Part shown: piece after piece, positions 12,081 through 22,897 of the stretch
How the letters are laid out: each line of letters begins with the position of its first letter
Position numbering within the stretch: position 1 is the first letter of the stretch
Source: Dermacentor variabilis
Lineage: Eukaryota > Arthropoda > Arachnida > Ixodida > Ixodidae
Direction of reading: 5' to 3'
Assembly: GCF_050947875.1 (NCBI RefSeq)
Contig: NC_134576.1
Coordinates: 55,866,255-55,930,254 of the forward strand
DNA length: 64,000 nt
The notes under the pieces: generated by a model
What the model saw: only the letters and a program-made list of their open reading frames with translations
What the model was told of the DNA's origin: nothing
Databases searched by the model: none
Translations under genes and position numbers: made by a program

Positions 12081-13566
12081 AGGGACCCTGAAACGCTTTT
12101 AACGATTTTCTACAAACGTATTGAGTCGTTAGAGTAGGTCCTTCTGATCATTAATTGACACATCCAAGTGCTCCGCGTAAAGCGTGTAATTTATTATAAG
12201 GTTTTAAATATGCACATCACTGCCGATCGCAGCGCACTGCTCGGCGGAATTTTAAGCCGCCCCTACCCATATGACCGAAATCACCCATACGACGTCAGTG
12301 GGGTGAGCTATCCGATTGGCTGACAAGGGCGCGTGATCGATAATTTTTCCAACTTTATGGTAAACAAATGATCTTCGTAATAGTTGGAATGTTAGTTAAT
12401 TTGTTTTTATGAAAAGAAAGTAACATAAAGAGAATGCACAAGAATAATTTTTCAGTACACTTAAGCACTTCCGGCACACAGCATGTGTCGTCTGCTTGTG
12501 TTACAACGTACTCCATTTTGAAGAGAGCTCCGCGGTCAGAGTCGGTCTCAGTCTTTTCGCGAGCACTATGATTCGACTTTGTTGCCTTGTGGACTGCAAA
12601 CGTAGCGACTGGCAATATGTCAAGCTGCGACATCGTGTCCCTCTGCAAGGCAGCGTACGAGCGAACTGGCTGCTGCACATCGGACTGCCGCTATTCGATC
12701 GGCGCCAGGATTTGCGCGTTTGTGGCCGTCACTTTACACCGGAAGATTACTAACGCAATAGCGTTTCCCGAGTCCGGTATTAGGGAAAACGCAAGCGCAA
12801 GGGGACAGAGTCTGGCCGCTTGACTTTGCCGTAACGGGATGAGCCATGAGATGAGCAGAAGGGCAAATGCGAATGGTCTGCACGGTGCAGCCACCTGGTG
12901 GCACAGAGCTCAACCATACACAGTAGCAGCAACGAAGTGTATTCTTCTTTGCTGCTGGTGTGTATTTTTCGCAGGAGTGTAATCATGAACACGTTGTTTT
13001 TATAAATGTTTAAAATGTTTTACACTTGGTGAGAGCAATATTAGCGCTTTGTTTGGCTGGTTAAGCGCTGCACCAACAAGTGTATGGACCGTGCAGACCG
13101 ATCAGGCCGCTCACGTACGTCTACGCTAAAGTTCCTTCATCAGCTTGAGCTTATGCCTACAGTCATTTGCCGAAATGACCAGCTTGCCTGTGGTTACCGG
13201 AATACAAGACACGTTCGGCGCTAGGACAGAATGCTCGCAACGCACGCTGCTTCGATAGCTCTCGCTCGGGGTCGACGGCCAAGCGGCTAGCGGAGCCGTC
13301 TCGCGGGGGCGGGGGCGGGCTCCGAAACCACCGGAAGTGGACGATGTGACGTCGCATCGTGACACTGAACCAGTGAAGGCGGAGCTTAGCCTCGCTCGCT
13401 CGGCGAACGAGTTGAGGAGGAAAAGCATGGCTAGGGAGGAGGGTAGCTTCTAATCGCTTGTAGCGCCATTAATACGTAACGCTTCACTTAAATTGTGGTG
13501 CGAATGTTCTACTTAAGCTGTGCCCTACGCGTCTACAAAATTTGTCCGAACCGTTTCAGGGGCCCT
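12081..13566 (+). mobile_element. Kolobok-like DNA transposon copy 2, inverted relative to copy 1
   Basis: The element is flanked by TTAA at 12077-12080 and 13567-13570. Its ends are AGGGACCCTGAAACG on the left and, in reverse complement, AGGGCCCCTGAAACG on the right, so it is the same element as copy 1 in the opposite orientation. The two copies are very similar along their full length by eye and together form a palindrome with arms of nearly 1.5 kb and a spacer of about 137 bases made of LINE sequence. It too sits at a CCCTTAA site in the LINE. Confidence 0.8.
12568..12753 (+). CDS. THAP zinc-finger open frame in Kolobok-like copy 2
   Basis: A 61-codon frame starts at ATG 12568 and stops at 12751-12753. 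It begins MIRLCCLVDCKRSDW and ends VCGRHFTPEDY. Ligands are C-X3-C-X41-C-X2-H, with the conserved Trp in NWLLHIGL and the HF after the ligand His, matching the THAP consensus. The AVPTM-like segment expected after HF is absent because the frame stops, so it is either the first exon of a transposase or a relic. It would encode a sequence-specific DNA-binding module. Expression is not shown. Confidence 0.7.
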   Translation: MIRLCCLVDCKRSDWQYVKLRHRVPLQGSVRANWLLHIGLPLFDRRQDLRVCGRHFTPEDY

Positions 13567-13914
13567 TTAACGTGGCACCCATCATTCTTCTTTCCATAGC
13601 TTGTTGCGTCGTCCTCAAATTAAGTAGAACCCTTTTCGTAAGCGTCCAGGTTTCTGCCCCGTACGTGAGTACTGGTAAGACACAGCTGTTACACACTTTT
13701 CTCTAGAGGGATAATGGCAACCTGCAGTTCATGATCTGAGAATGCCTGCCAAATGCACCCCAGCCCATTCTTATTCTTCTTATTATTTCAGTCTCATGAT
13801 CCGTATCCGCGGTGACTACCTGCCCTAAGTAGATGTATACCCTTACCACTTGCAGTGCCTCGCTGATTATCGTAAACTGCTGTTCTCTTCCGAGACTGTT
13901 AAACATTACTTTAG

Positions 13915-16448
13915 ACAAAGCTAATGGGACACACATGAGCACGGTAGCGTTGTGCACTGTGTCGATTGTCGGGAGTCTAGAAATCTGTAGGGGTGAGGGC
14001 ACTATCGAACTGGAACGTCGGTACAGAGTGAAACCACCTATAGCAACTCTAGCAGAAAGCGCGGCTATAGCGCGGCGCAATCGCAGCTTTGCAGTCGAGG
14101 CGCTCGGAGAGAAACGGCACACTCCAGAGTCAGAGCTGTCCTTCCCGGTCACTTGTCGGGACGGTTACGCTTCAGCCACTGTATTTGTGCTATCGTTACA
14201 GTAGATGTAGCTATAGTACACTGTATCGCAATCATCTTCCTTACCACGACTCTCCTGGAGATGGATATAACGCAACAGACACCAGCACTTAGCCTTCTGA
14301 TATCGTCAATGGTGAGCGGGGCAAGTCACGCCTACCGCGGTGAGTAATCCTTCGTTCTCTTATGTACATCCTTACATCACGGCGAGTAACTCGTATCATA
14401 GCCTCCGTGGATGATATTTGCTAATATTTACGTCCCCTCTTCTTCAATGTCTTTACAAATCCCACACAGCTGCTCAGCCTGTAGCAGGGAACGGCGTCCT
14501 CGACGTAGCAGAATATATTTAGTCTGTGGACAGGAAGTCAAAAGATGATTTCGAAACTGCGCTCGAAAGCGGTGGCTTCAGCGTCCCGGGCAGATTCACT
14601 CCTACACTACGCGCCCGGCCTCGAGTCCGGCCGCCAGCAGCCGCTGGCAGACCGTGCGCCGGCTCGCACGTACCCGCTTTGCAGCGACGTGCGGACGCCG
14701 CGGATTGTTGGCCATACCTGTACGAAATCAAGCGAGAAGACGTTGAAGCGATCTCAACAGGATGAATTTTGTAAACGCTAGCGGTTATTGAAGCGGCATG
14801 CGCTACGGCTTCGAAGTGAAAGGCTTACGTCGCCGTCGCCCCCGTGTTGATAATTGAAAGTCGCTAATCAAAAGCATTTATTATAGAGGGGTTGTATATT
14901 AACAAATTTGTGCGGATTTGCCATGCCTCCCAGGTGACTATACCAGAACAAGTACTCTATCGAAATTTTTTCATGAATTACGTATAACAGAGTCACTCAC
15001 TGGCACACTATGACTGCATAATAAGGTTCCAAGGCATTAGGATGTTGGGACGCGAAGCGTTTGTGTGTGTGCCGTTTGTTGTGTGTTGTGGTTGCTCTGT
15101 TCTCCGCAGTATGAGTGAAAGTGCTCCGTGTTGCTCTGTTTTGCATAGTGTGTCTGTGAACGTCTTGTGTGTTGCTCTGTTGTGACTTTGCCGAACGGAA
15201 AGTGCAATACGGAATGGTAGGCTTTTTTCTTGTTCTCGTCAGCAGTTAGCCAAATATATCAGCCCGCGCAGTATATATACGGGTTAGTAATTTGAAGCTT
15301 GTCCAGGGGGCGCTAAGTGCGCTTTTACATAGGCTTGTTTGAGTGTTTCCGACGGATTGATGTAAGGATGGATATCCCTATATAGTAAGTTTAATGCCGC
15401 GATGTTCTTGCGAAGCCATTCCTTCTCGCACTTCGACAATGGTTAGAGCGACGCTCCGCCCGCGTTATTAACACGATCAGCCGGCCGTCAACGGTGGGTG
15501 AAAAGCGTGGCAGTCGAGCGGAAGGCATCGCTTCAATATCGTGTACTACTTACACCTGGTTCCTTTTACGCGCCAAAGAAAATTAGCAAGATTGATTTTC
15601 TTTTTTTTTTGCAAATATCAGTAACGTACATTTTGCTTATGACGCGGGCGTTTTCCGGCTGCCAACTAGCACAGTTCGTAGATGTTGTAGCATCCACCGC
15701 TTGACTTGCCTCGAGTCGGCCATCTTGGCTTTGGAAGGGGGAAAACCGTTGCTACCGTGCATGAGGGAGGAAATTTGCTCCATTTAAAGACGAACATAGG
15801 AGGCACCGCCGTTTCTCCCTTAATGGAGCTAGGGTCACTCCTTTAATTCTTAGAGTGCTGACCTTACACTGGCGATGAGTCATAGTTTTCGGTGATGAGC
15901 ACTTAAAGGAGCGAATGACATTGGAGTCACAATCTTCACTATCGGACCGCCTCATCGCATCTTTCCTGTATCCTGACCTGGCCTCTCCGCGAAAAATAGT
16001 TCGATCTCGTACGGTTTTCTGCAACGAGATTTCAAAGCCTAATTTGGGAAGGCATACTGCCTACATCCTACGCTAATATCTGACACAACCTGACGTATTG
16101 CTCAACGAAATTGTTTTTGTTTTTTAATTATCCACATTTATGACGCCTTACCAATGCATGCAATCAATTGTACCTGCAGCTAGGCAATGTTAACCGTGAG
16201 GCCATCATGAGATGAATTGATCTGAAGGATATGCAAGAGCACACGGTGATCACCCTCGAAAAATGTCCCCTGTGCCTTTTCGGAGCAATATTCTTCATAC
16301 TGCCCAGACAACCGACTGTCCCGTTTTTGTCGCACACGACCTCATGGCGATCATTTTTCGCTTAACAGAAAGAGCTGTACCGCGAGCTTATCTTCCTAGA
16401 CAATGTCGCAAGCTTCGGTGCATTAAACTACAACTGTTTTCATTTCAG
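13915..16448. other. Intergenic or intronic sequence, no supported gene
   Basis: Short frames occur, including a GC-rich one at 14526-14765 with FETALESGGFSVPGRF and PYLYEIKREDVEAIST, but a competing frame overlaps it and no family is recognised. TTGCTCTGTT recurs three times between 15090 and 15185. Two oppositely facing CTCCTTTAA / TTAAAGGAG sequences occur near 15837 and 15903 without a definable element. If the exon-linking proposal is right, this is intron. Confidence 0.3.
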
Positions 16449-18522
16449 GCCAGCTGACGAGATGGACTCCGTGTCTAGTCGCCTCCGCAACTTGGTATGT
16501 ACAATCCCGTCCTTGGATTCCGCCCGGCTTCTGGCAAGATTTCAGACGCTACTGAACAAGCTTAAGACCAGAGGCGCGGACCTGCACAAACCCTGCGGCA
16601 ACATCGTCGGCAGTACGACATGTTGGACGACGGGGCAACTGGCCTCTCTAAACGAAGTCCTCCGGACAGTTAATGTGCAGGTCTTCGAACACGTTCCCAG
16701 CGCGTTCACGTTGAAATGCCTACGAGATCCTTCTGAAGACAAGCCAATTACGGTTTCCTCAATTGTGGAGCCTTGCTGCTTAGTGTATTGGCTTCTCAGG
16801 TACCACATCTGCATCGAGCGACTGGTCCTAGACTTCGAGGCTGTCATCTTGCGCTACTTTCCTGCTGCGCTGACCGAAGCGCTGCCGGCCAACAAGGGTC
16901 TCGTCGAAATTCAAGGTCAATCACGCGGCAGATATTTGTACGAAAAAAGTAGCTGTGCAGTTTTGGCCCGTGTCATCTGCGAGATGTCTCCTCGACTCGA
17001 GTGCTTGCATGTGACGCCCCTCGAACTCGACCGCGCCGCAGTCGACAGCCTCGTTCAAGGAATTAGAAGCCCTAGCAACCTGCGCCACCTCGTACTCGGC
17101 GACATGTCGGAGAAGTTGGCGCGAAAAGTGTTTGGCGCAATAGCTGCGTCTCAAAGCCTGAGCTCCCTCGAAATGTCGAGTGATGAACGGTTCACGCAGG
17201 CACATTCTGCTCTTCTCGCCGCTGCGTTGAAGGGCAATACCACGTTGCGGTACTTGGCCGTGAGGCACCTGGAGCACGACACTGTCGGTATCATAATAGG
17301 GTCCCTGGCAAGCAACGACGCGTTAAAGGAGTTGTCGCTTGAAGATTCGCGGTACCGGGCGCGCTACAGTCTCCCAGATGGCCTACGGGCCTTTCACGTC
17401 AACAAAACCCTTCGCTGTCTCAAGCTGACCGATGTGGGTTTTACTACCAAATGTGCGCTCGTTCTCGCCGACGTTCTTCGATGGAACGATGCGCTTGAAG
17501 AAGTCTTTCTTCGCAGGAACCCGATAAAATGCGTCGGAGCTGCCGCGCTAGCCAAGGTCCTAGGGCGCAACACTTCCATAAAGTTGCTCGACCTGACGCA
17601 GGGCAAATTCCAATCTCACGCTGTGTCTAGGTTTGTGGAAGCCCTTTCCCGAAATCGTACAGTGGAGTGTGTACGGCTAGGCAACGTTCCACTCGATGAA
17701 TGTTGGAAACCGCCCTTACCCCTCACGGCAGACGTGTTCGCTCGATTGCAAGTGGCGTGGAACCCCCGCGTACTCAAGCAATGGGCATCGTGTCTGCAGC
17801 GAGAACACCGCTACTGCCCTTCCGCTTGCGTTCGCTGGAACGATAGAGAATACACGAAACCAATCACGCAATGGCTTTCCGCGATGCACGCGAGCAGGTC
17901 ATCGCTAAGTGAACTCGTCGTGTACATGTCTTTCTATGCCGGTTTCACGGATGTTGTCGAAGCGCTGGTGCGTTTCCTAGAAGACACGCGATCTCTGAAG
18001 AAGCTTGTCTTTCGACCTTTTGGTGATTCCGATACTTGTCCGAGCGAAATAATTGCCTGTATGGCTCGCAACAAAAGCCTTCGCGAAGCTGAGTTCGACG
18101 TGGCAATCGGAAAATACCGAGAGGTGAAGGCTGTTCAAGCCGTGCTGAAAGCCAACCGCACCTTGCACCGACTCAAGTTTCTGGTTAACGAGCTGCCACA
18201 GCAAGCTCCACGCATGCTGGCGCGCTCTTTGGAGGGAAACTTTGTGTTTCTGACGCTCGAGTTCGACAAGTGCAAAACAAAGGCCGATATGTACCCACTT
18301 CTGAGCGCCCTCAACAGGAATCGTACCCCACTTATTAGCGCCGTGAGGCACGTGTTGTATGGCACTGTAGACGACTGCTCAATGCGGGCCCTTCGGCTTC
18401 TTTCCTCCAGTGACTCGCTTCTAGACGCACTGGTCAGTGCTTCGGGCAAGACTCGCGATCAGTGCAAGTGCCTAATACTCGACGCAGTTAACCACGCTGG
18501 GTCTTGTCCAAGCGCAATGTGA
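16449..18522 (+). CDS. Leucine-rich-repeat protein (ribonuclease-inhibitor-like LRRs)
   Basis: A single 686-codon frame runs from ATG 16462 to TGA 18520-18522. A good splice acceptor (TTTTCATTTCAG) ends at 16448, so the exon starts at 16449 and the frame is open through it. From about residue 170 the protein is built of leucine-rich units of roughly 28 residues, such as NTTLRYLAVRHLEHD, NKTLRCLKLTDVGF, DALEEVFLRRNPIKCVGAAAL and NRTVECVRLGNVPL; a second, weaker LRR block spans about 470-640. This pattern is that of RI-type LRRs found in NLRC3-like and RanGAP-like proteins. No NACHT/ATPase domain, signal peptide or membrane segment is seen, so a cytoplasmic protein-binding role is the most that can be inferred. 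It is uninterrupted, unlike nearly everything around it. Confidence 0.85.
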
Positions 18523-18780
18523 CGTCATGAGGCGTTTAACCAGTCGGAGCCAAGTCTACTCGAACCCTGCATTTGCAACGTAGAAGGGCCTCGCGGGCAT
18601 CGAGAAATGGAAAATTCACGTGGCCTGCTGACCTTTCCATTGCGGGCCATGTGGCGGCGCACGCTGTGCATTTTGCCGGATAGGTGTAGAACGCAACGGG
18701 ACATGCCGTGCGACGGGGCATTCCTACTGGTACTCACCTAGAAGTGTTGAGCGCAGCAAATAAAATAGCAATAAAGCTTA
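18523..18780 (+). promoter_or_regulatory. 3' UTR with two polyadenylation signals
   Basis: Downstream of the LRR stop codon, AATAAA occurs at 18759-18764 and again at 18770-18775, about 240 bases after the stop. This is a normal arrangement for the 3' end of the LRR transcript and supports it being a real terminal exon. Confidence 0.6.
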
Positions 18781-19596
18781 AATGAAAACCTGATTATGGA
18801 CGTTCTGTTTTCAATCACCGGCAGTTATACTAATGCTTCAAAATTTGTTGCTGCGCTTCCTGCGTTCCTGCACTAGGGCTACACAATAGTAAGTTAAGCC
18901 TACTGCCACTGCGTGCATAAGTTTGCCTTTGAGACTGAGGTACGTTGCATTGTGTGATTCCTCTGACTGTTTGTGCATGCTGTATCATGTGACGCTCCAA
19001 AGACCGATTGCAAACGCAGCTATTCCTGGACGTCTCACAAAGCCTACCTTAAGGTATTGTAGATACGTAGGAACCTCCACGAAAATTTCTATGCTTGACT
19101 TATATGAATTCATTCGTAACAAATGGCTGGCAAAAAACAGATGTGTTCAACACCGAACCTGACAACGAAAGCTGTTATCGCCCAGGTGTCTACTGTGTTG
19201 CAGTGTCGCTGTCGTGCTCTTCCATCCTATCGCGCCTGTCATTGTGCTCAGGGTTATGGCACTGACATATAGCGCTAATCAAATGTTGTCGGGCAGAGCG
19301 CGCAAGATATCCACTGCGCAAAACGTGACAAACGCAGTCGTTCGCTCTCGAGACCTTCAGCCAACGTGCTTCGCTCGTGAAAAAATGCGAAGGAGATAAA
19401 AACAAGAAGTCGAGGCCTGTGACGCATTCTTCAAACGATCATCCGGCTCCGGTGTGGAGTGGAGAGAATGTCTGTGTTGGCGGCGATGCTTAGCCTCGTG
19501 AGATCGTTGAAATCATAGGTTCGCGGCACTTAAATATATCTACCTTTGCTATTAATGAACTAAGTTTAATGTTTTTTCCCTATTGTTTCTATAATA
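18781..19596. other. Intergenic, nothing identified
   Basis: No reading frame, RNA gene or repeat could be supported in this stretch. Confidence 0.3.
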
Positions 19597-19745
19597 GCAG
19601 AGAGAGAGAAGAAGAGGAAAGGCAGGGAAGTTAACCAGATATTAGTCTCCGGTTTGCTACCCTACACTGGGGTTTGGAGATATAGGTTAGAAAGAGGACA
19701 GAGAGGTAAGGGTTAAAGAAAATCCGAGGAAGAAACAGTTCAGTG
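19597..19745. repeat. GA-rich dispersed repeat
   Basis: An (AG)n-rich start is followed by GGAAAGGCAGGGAAGTTAAC and a CGGTTTGCTACCCTACACTG segment. The layout (purine-rich lead, then a conserved block) resembles a high-copy repeat or a LINE 3' tail that I associate with tick genomes from general knowledge. It has no coding content. Confidence 0.45.
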
Positions 19746-19829
19746 CAACAGGCCCATGATTTCAGTACGCGAGCATCACCGCATACATAGAAGCCCTCTC
19801 CACTTTCTCCCGTCTAGCCTCCGCTAGCT

Positions 19830-20160
19830 TTATTCCTTCCCTGTGTTCGCCCTTACCGCAGCTGAAGGATCACGTAACGCGTAATAGACGTTCCAACGAC
19901 GTACTGACGTCTGGCAACGCCAATGTTTCGTTTGTATTGTTTCGCGCAGCGGACGATTTTCACAGCACCCTGGTAGAGCTGTATCTGTGAGTGCTACACC
20001 AACAGTCATTGAGGCAGACGCAAGCAGCTGACAAAGCATGATAGCGCGCTGGAACGTGGTAGAAAATGACATAGTTTCTCTCTATGCGCCCCCGATTGCA
20101 CATGGGAACAAACAGACCAAGCGGAAGTACATCATTCTTGCTATGGTATCAAGTAAAACA
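19830..20160 (+). repeat. Dispersed repeat family R1, partial copy (3' block)
   Basis: Positions 19965-20140 align in the same orientation with 55760-55925. Shared landmarks are GTGCTACAC, GAGGCAGACGCA/GAGGCAGACACA, CGCTGGAACG and GACATAGTTTC. It is non-coding. Confidence 0.55.
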
Positions 20161-20379
20161 AGGACAAAGTTTTATTATTAAAGCGAAGCTTTGCTTGCCT
20201 CTTCTTTCGACTTTCCCACTGCTGCTGCTGCTGCAGGCTGCAGCCGTGCAGATGGCGTCGGGGGTGGCTCAGAGCGTGTTTATCGATAACAGGCGCGAGT
20301 AACTGAAGAAAGGCGAAGGGAGCAACTCGGTTTCACCCCACCACGTCAAATGTGCACAATGACCTCTGGCCCTCCCTGG

Positions 20380-21780
20380 CCATCGCCATAATTAGCCGCT
20401 TGACAGCTGTAATTATTCGTGGCTCCCCTCAGAAACATTGCAGAAACGGCAGCGCTTCCCTTTCTACTAATGTGCGAGGCGACAGCGGACGCAGATAGAA
20501 CTGAAGAAGGAGAGGGAGGAGAATGGGCAGTTCACAAATAAGAGAGGGGGGCGGGTAGGTGACGTGAGAAGGCAAGGAAACCCCACTACTATACGACAGC
20601 GGTTCCGGGAAAACAGTATAAGCTTAAGTTCAAGATTCCGTACAATATGTTGGTGCTATTTCTGGAAAATAAACGCCACGCAGATATGGCAAGCAGGCAA
20701 CTTACGCAGTGCGTACAGAAGAAGAGCCGCATTAATTAAAGCGCACCGCAGGGTCCAGGAGACACTACGGAAGCGGTTAACCATCAAACCGACACTTCCG
20801 TACCTGCTCCTTTAGCTTTGTGGCTATAGCATTGTTAGAGATTATGGATTTGATTCCAATCGCAGCAGACGCGTTTCTACAGGGGCTAAATAGAAAACGC
20901 ACGTGCACTTAGATTTAGGGACACGTTAAAGAATTTCACAGTAGAGACTTTTAGCGTGTCCGCGATTCCGGCAAACCGGGATGGTTTGCGCGACCGGATG
21001 GTCGGGGGCGTAAACGTGAGCGGTCAGGTTGGTATAGCGCGAGCTGGTGGTGCGAACTTCAACCACCTAAACACAGAACCAATTACTACATTCTTGTTAG
21101 CTGGGGTGTAAGTTTTCGACAGTGGCGTAATTGTGAACACAATTGCGCCGCTGCCGGAAATTTTCACCAGCAGCGAAGCAGAATAAAGTAGGTTAGTGCA
21201 TATTTAGCTCTGTGTCTGATTGAGCTATAGAACACCAGGCGGCTGCACCGCTCCGGCCGCTCATGTTTACGCCCCCGACCATCCGGTAATCCGCCCAAAC
21301 CGCCCCGGTTTGCCGGAATAGCGGACACGCTAAAAGTCTGTAGTGTAAAAATTATTCCGGAGTCCGCTACTTCGGCGTGCTTTATAATCCTGGTGTAATT
21401 TTGGCAAGTACAGCCCGTTAATCCCATTCAAGTTTGATACTTCTGCCACAATGCGATATGCCATTTAAGGAAATGACCACGCTCTACCTTCTCAGGTTAT
21501 GAAATATGGAGCACAGGAACGCCTCCATCAAACAGCTCTTCCTGTGTGTTTTTTGTACTACGCAAACAAACAGCAGTGGTGCACGCAAGATTACGTTTAA
21601 CATCAACTCACCGCTCTCGTGTTAGCCTAAACGCTGAAGAAATTGAGCTTTAGCCGTCAGCATCACTGGTAATTATCGTCAATCAAAGTATCCAGCGCTG
21701 AAAGCTTCGCTTACATCGATTCCTACAGTGCGTGCATCAGGATAACTTTTTTCTCCAAACTTTGATTCATCTAATGAAGG
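20380..21780 (+). repeat. Dispersed repeat family R1 copy containing a SINE, split by an inverted-repeat element
   Basis: This aligns in order with 54770-55640: TGACAGCTGTAATTATTCGT, AGCTTAAGTTC, GACACTACGGAAGCGG, TTATTCCGGAGTCCGC, CAGTGGTGCAC and GAAAGCTTCGCT all recur there. From about 20811 to 21440 it contains a tRNA-headed SINE body (GATTTGATTCCAATC resembles a B box; GCACTTAGATTTAGG and ACGTTAAAGAA are shared with the SINE at 59.55 kb). The alignment is interrupted between 20938 and 21346. Confidence 0.6.
20938..21346. mobile_element. Terminal-inverted-repeat element (MITE-like), about 409 bp, inside a SINE
   Basis: The ends are inverted copies: GACTTTTAGCGTGTCCGC with ATTCCGGCAAACCGG on the left, and the reverse complement of both at 21310-21340. 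Similarity continues for about 85 bases per arm, including GGATGGTCGGGGGCGTAAAC. The flanks rejoin into continuous SINE sequence (ACGTTAAAGAA...ATTATTCCGGAGTC), showing insertion into the SINE. No protein is encoded; the superfamily is not assigned. Confidence 0.7.
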
Positions 21781-22528
21781 AACACATCAAATTCATATTG
21801 CAAAATTCTCAAAGTCAGCTGCCACTGTGAGCCACGTCACAGCATGGCGAACTACGTAGGCGCAGTTGTCCGATTGACGTCGACTCGGGCTGGGACCGTG
21901 GAGGCCGCGAACAGGGCGTTCGGTGCGAAATTTCAGCTCTTTTTGCGGCGAGCAGAGGTGTAACACTTTGCAGCCACCATTGCTGGCGCTCATTGTATTC
22001 GCTGTACTTGTCATTTCCGCATCGATAGACCTGATGAGGGGCCCTTTAATACGCTGCATTATTCTGCGTTTTCATTTTAGCTTAGCTGCAATTGTGTTGG
22101 ATTTTGGGTTGAAGCATATGAAAAAATAGAAGGGGACATTCTGCAATTTCGTACTAGCTAAGGGAAATGCGGCAGACTGAAACAAACTTGCTAAGCCATC
22201 TGCTCCAACCATGAAGCAAGGAAACGGCCAGCAGAGGCACTGACGCACCGTTGTTGAAGCCGGAAGTGCTGCCATCTTGGTGTCCCATCTCCCTTTCCTT
22301 CTCCAATCAGGTCTCTGGAGCTCATGGGCGCGAGCTGTGATCTTGCGTTGCTACGCGCCGTCGGAAGTGTGAGCAGTTAACGCGTGTCAAATAAAACTCT
22401 TGCTTGGTCTAGTTGGTTCATGCTTGAAGTAGTAAACGCAAGGCGCAGAAGACCAGGCCTCAAGAAGAACACAAACGACAGGACCGGCGCCGGTGCTGTC
22501 GTTTGAAATGGGGCGTCGATGTCACGGT
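21781..22528. other. Possible solo end of a TTAA element, plus a palindrome
   Basis: At about 22040-22049 the sequence GGGGCCCTTTAA matches the right end of the Kolobok-like elements at 11943 and 13566, but no left partner was found. At 22473-22504 lies a 32-base near-perfect palindrome with arms AAACGACAG and CTGTCGTTT around ACCGGCGCCGGT. No gene is supported. Confidence 0.35.
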
Positions 22529-22864
22529 TGTTAAGAACGGCCCAGCTGAGGTGCAAGTGTTGCCAGCCAGTTGCGACGGCGGCGGCGTCAACTTTCAAGG
22601 AACGACACCGTTACGCTCTAGCCTCGTCGCCGTTGCTACTGAATGAGTTCGACGAAGCAGGCTTTGTGCCGCAACACGACCCCGCCAACCGGATCGGCCG
22701 CGAGCGGGGGAGTTGCCGCGGGAACGTCTTCAGGGACCCCTTCCCACGCGCCGACCAAGACGCCGGACAACGGCTTCCCGGGCGCGCTGCGAGGGGCAGC
22801 TCCGAGTTCTACGAAATCCGTGCGACGTCGGTTCCGGACCAGACCGTGAACCTGTGTGTGTCTG

Positions 22865-22897
<33 letters not shown>

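Larger units (their letters stand above)
10285..13914 (-). pseudogene. LINE 3' part split by two DNA-transposon insertions
   Basis: The retained pieces are 10285-10464, 11948-12076 and 13571-13914, read on the minus strand from high to low. The piece at 13914-13703 encodes the strings LGREQQFTI and YIYLGQVVTADTDHETEI, typical of the thumb region of a non-LTR reverse transcriptase. The 12-kb and 10.4-kb pieces continue toward the C-terminus, with EGKRSRGRQLVRWADEI near 10450. If the two TTAA-flanked elements are removed, the three pieces join in the expected order. It is truncated at its 5' end and not functional. The same family appears at 36.85-38.08 kb. Confidence 0.8.

Noticed and set aside
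14526..14765. Coding exon in GC-rich sequence
   Set aside because: Two overlapping frames are equally open, there is no splice logic I trust, and no family is recognised.
22030..22049. Fourth Kolobok-like element
   Set aside because: GGGGCCCTTTAA matches a right end, but no left end or TTAA partner was found upstream, so no element can be bounded.
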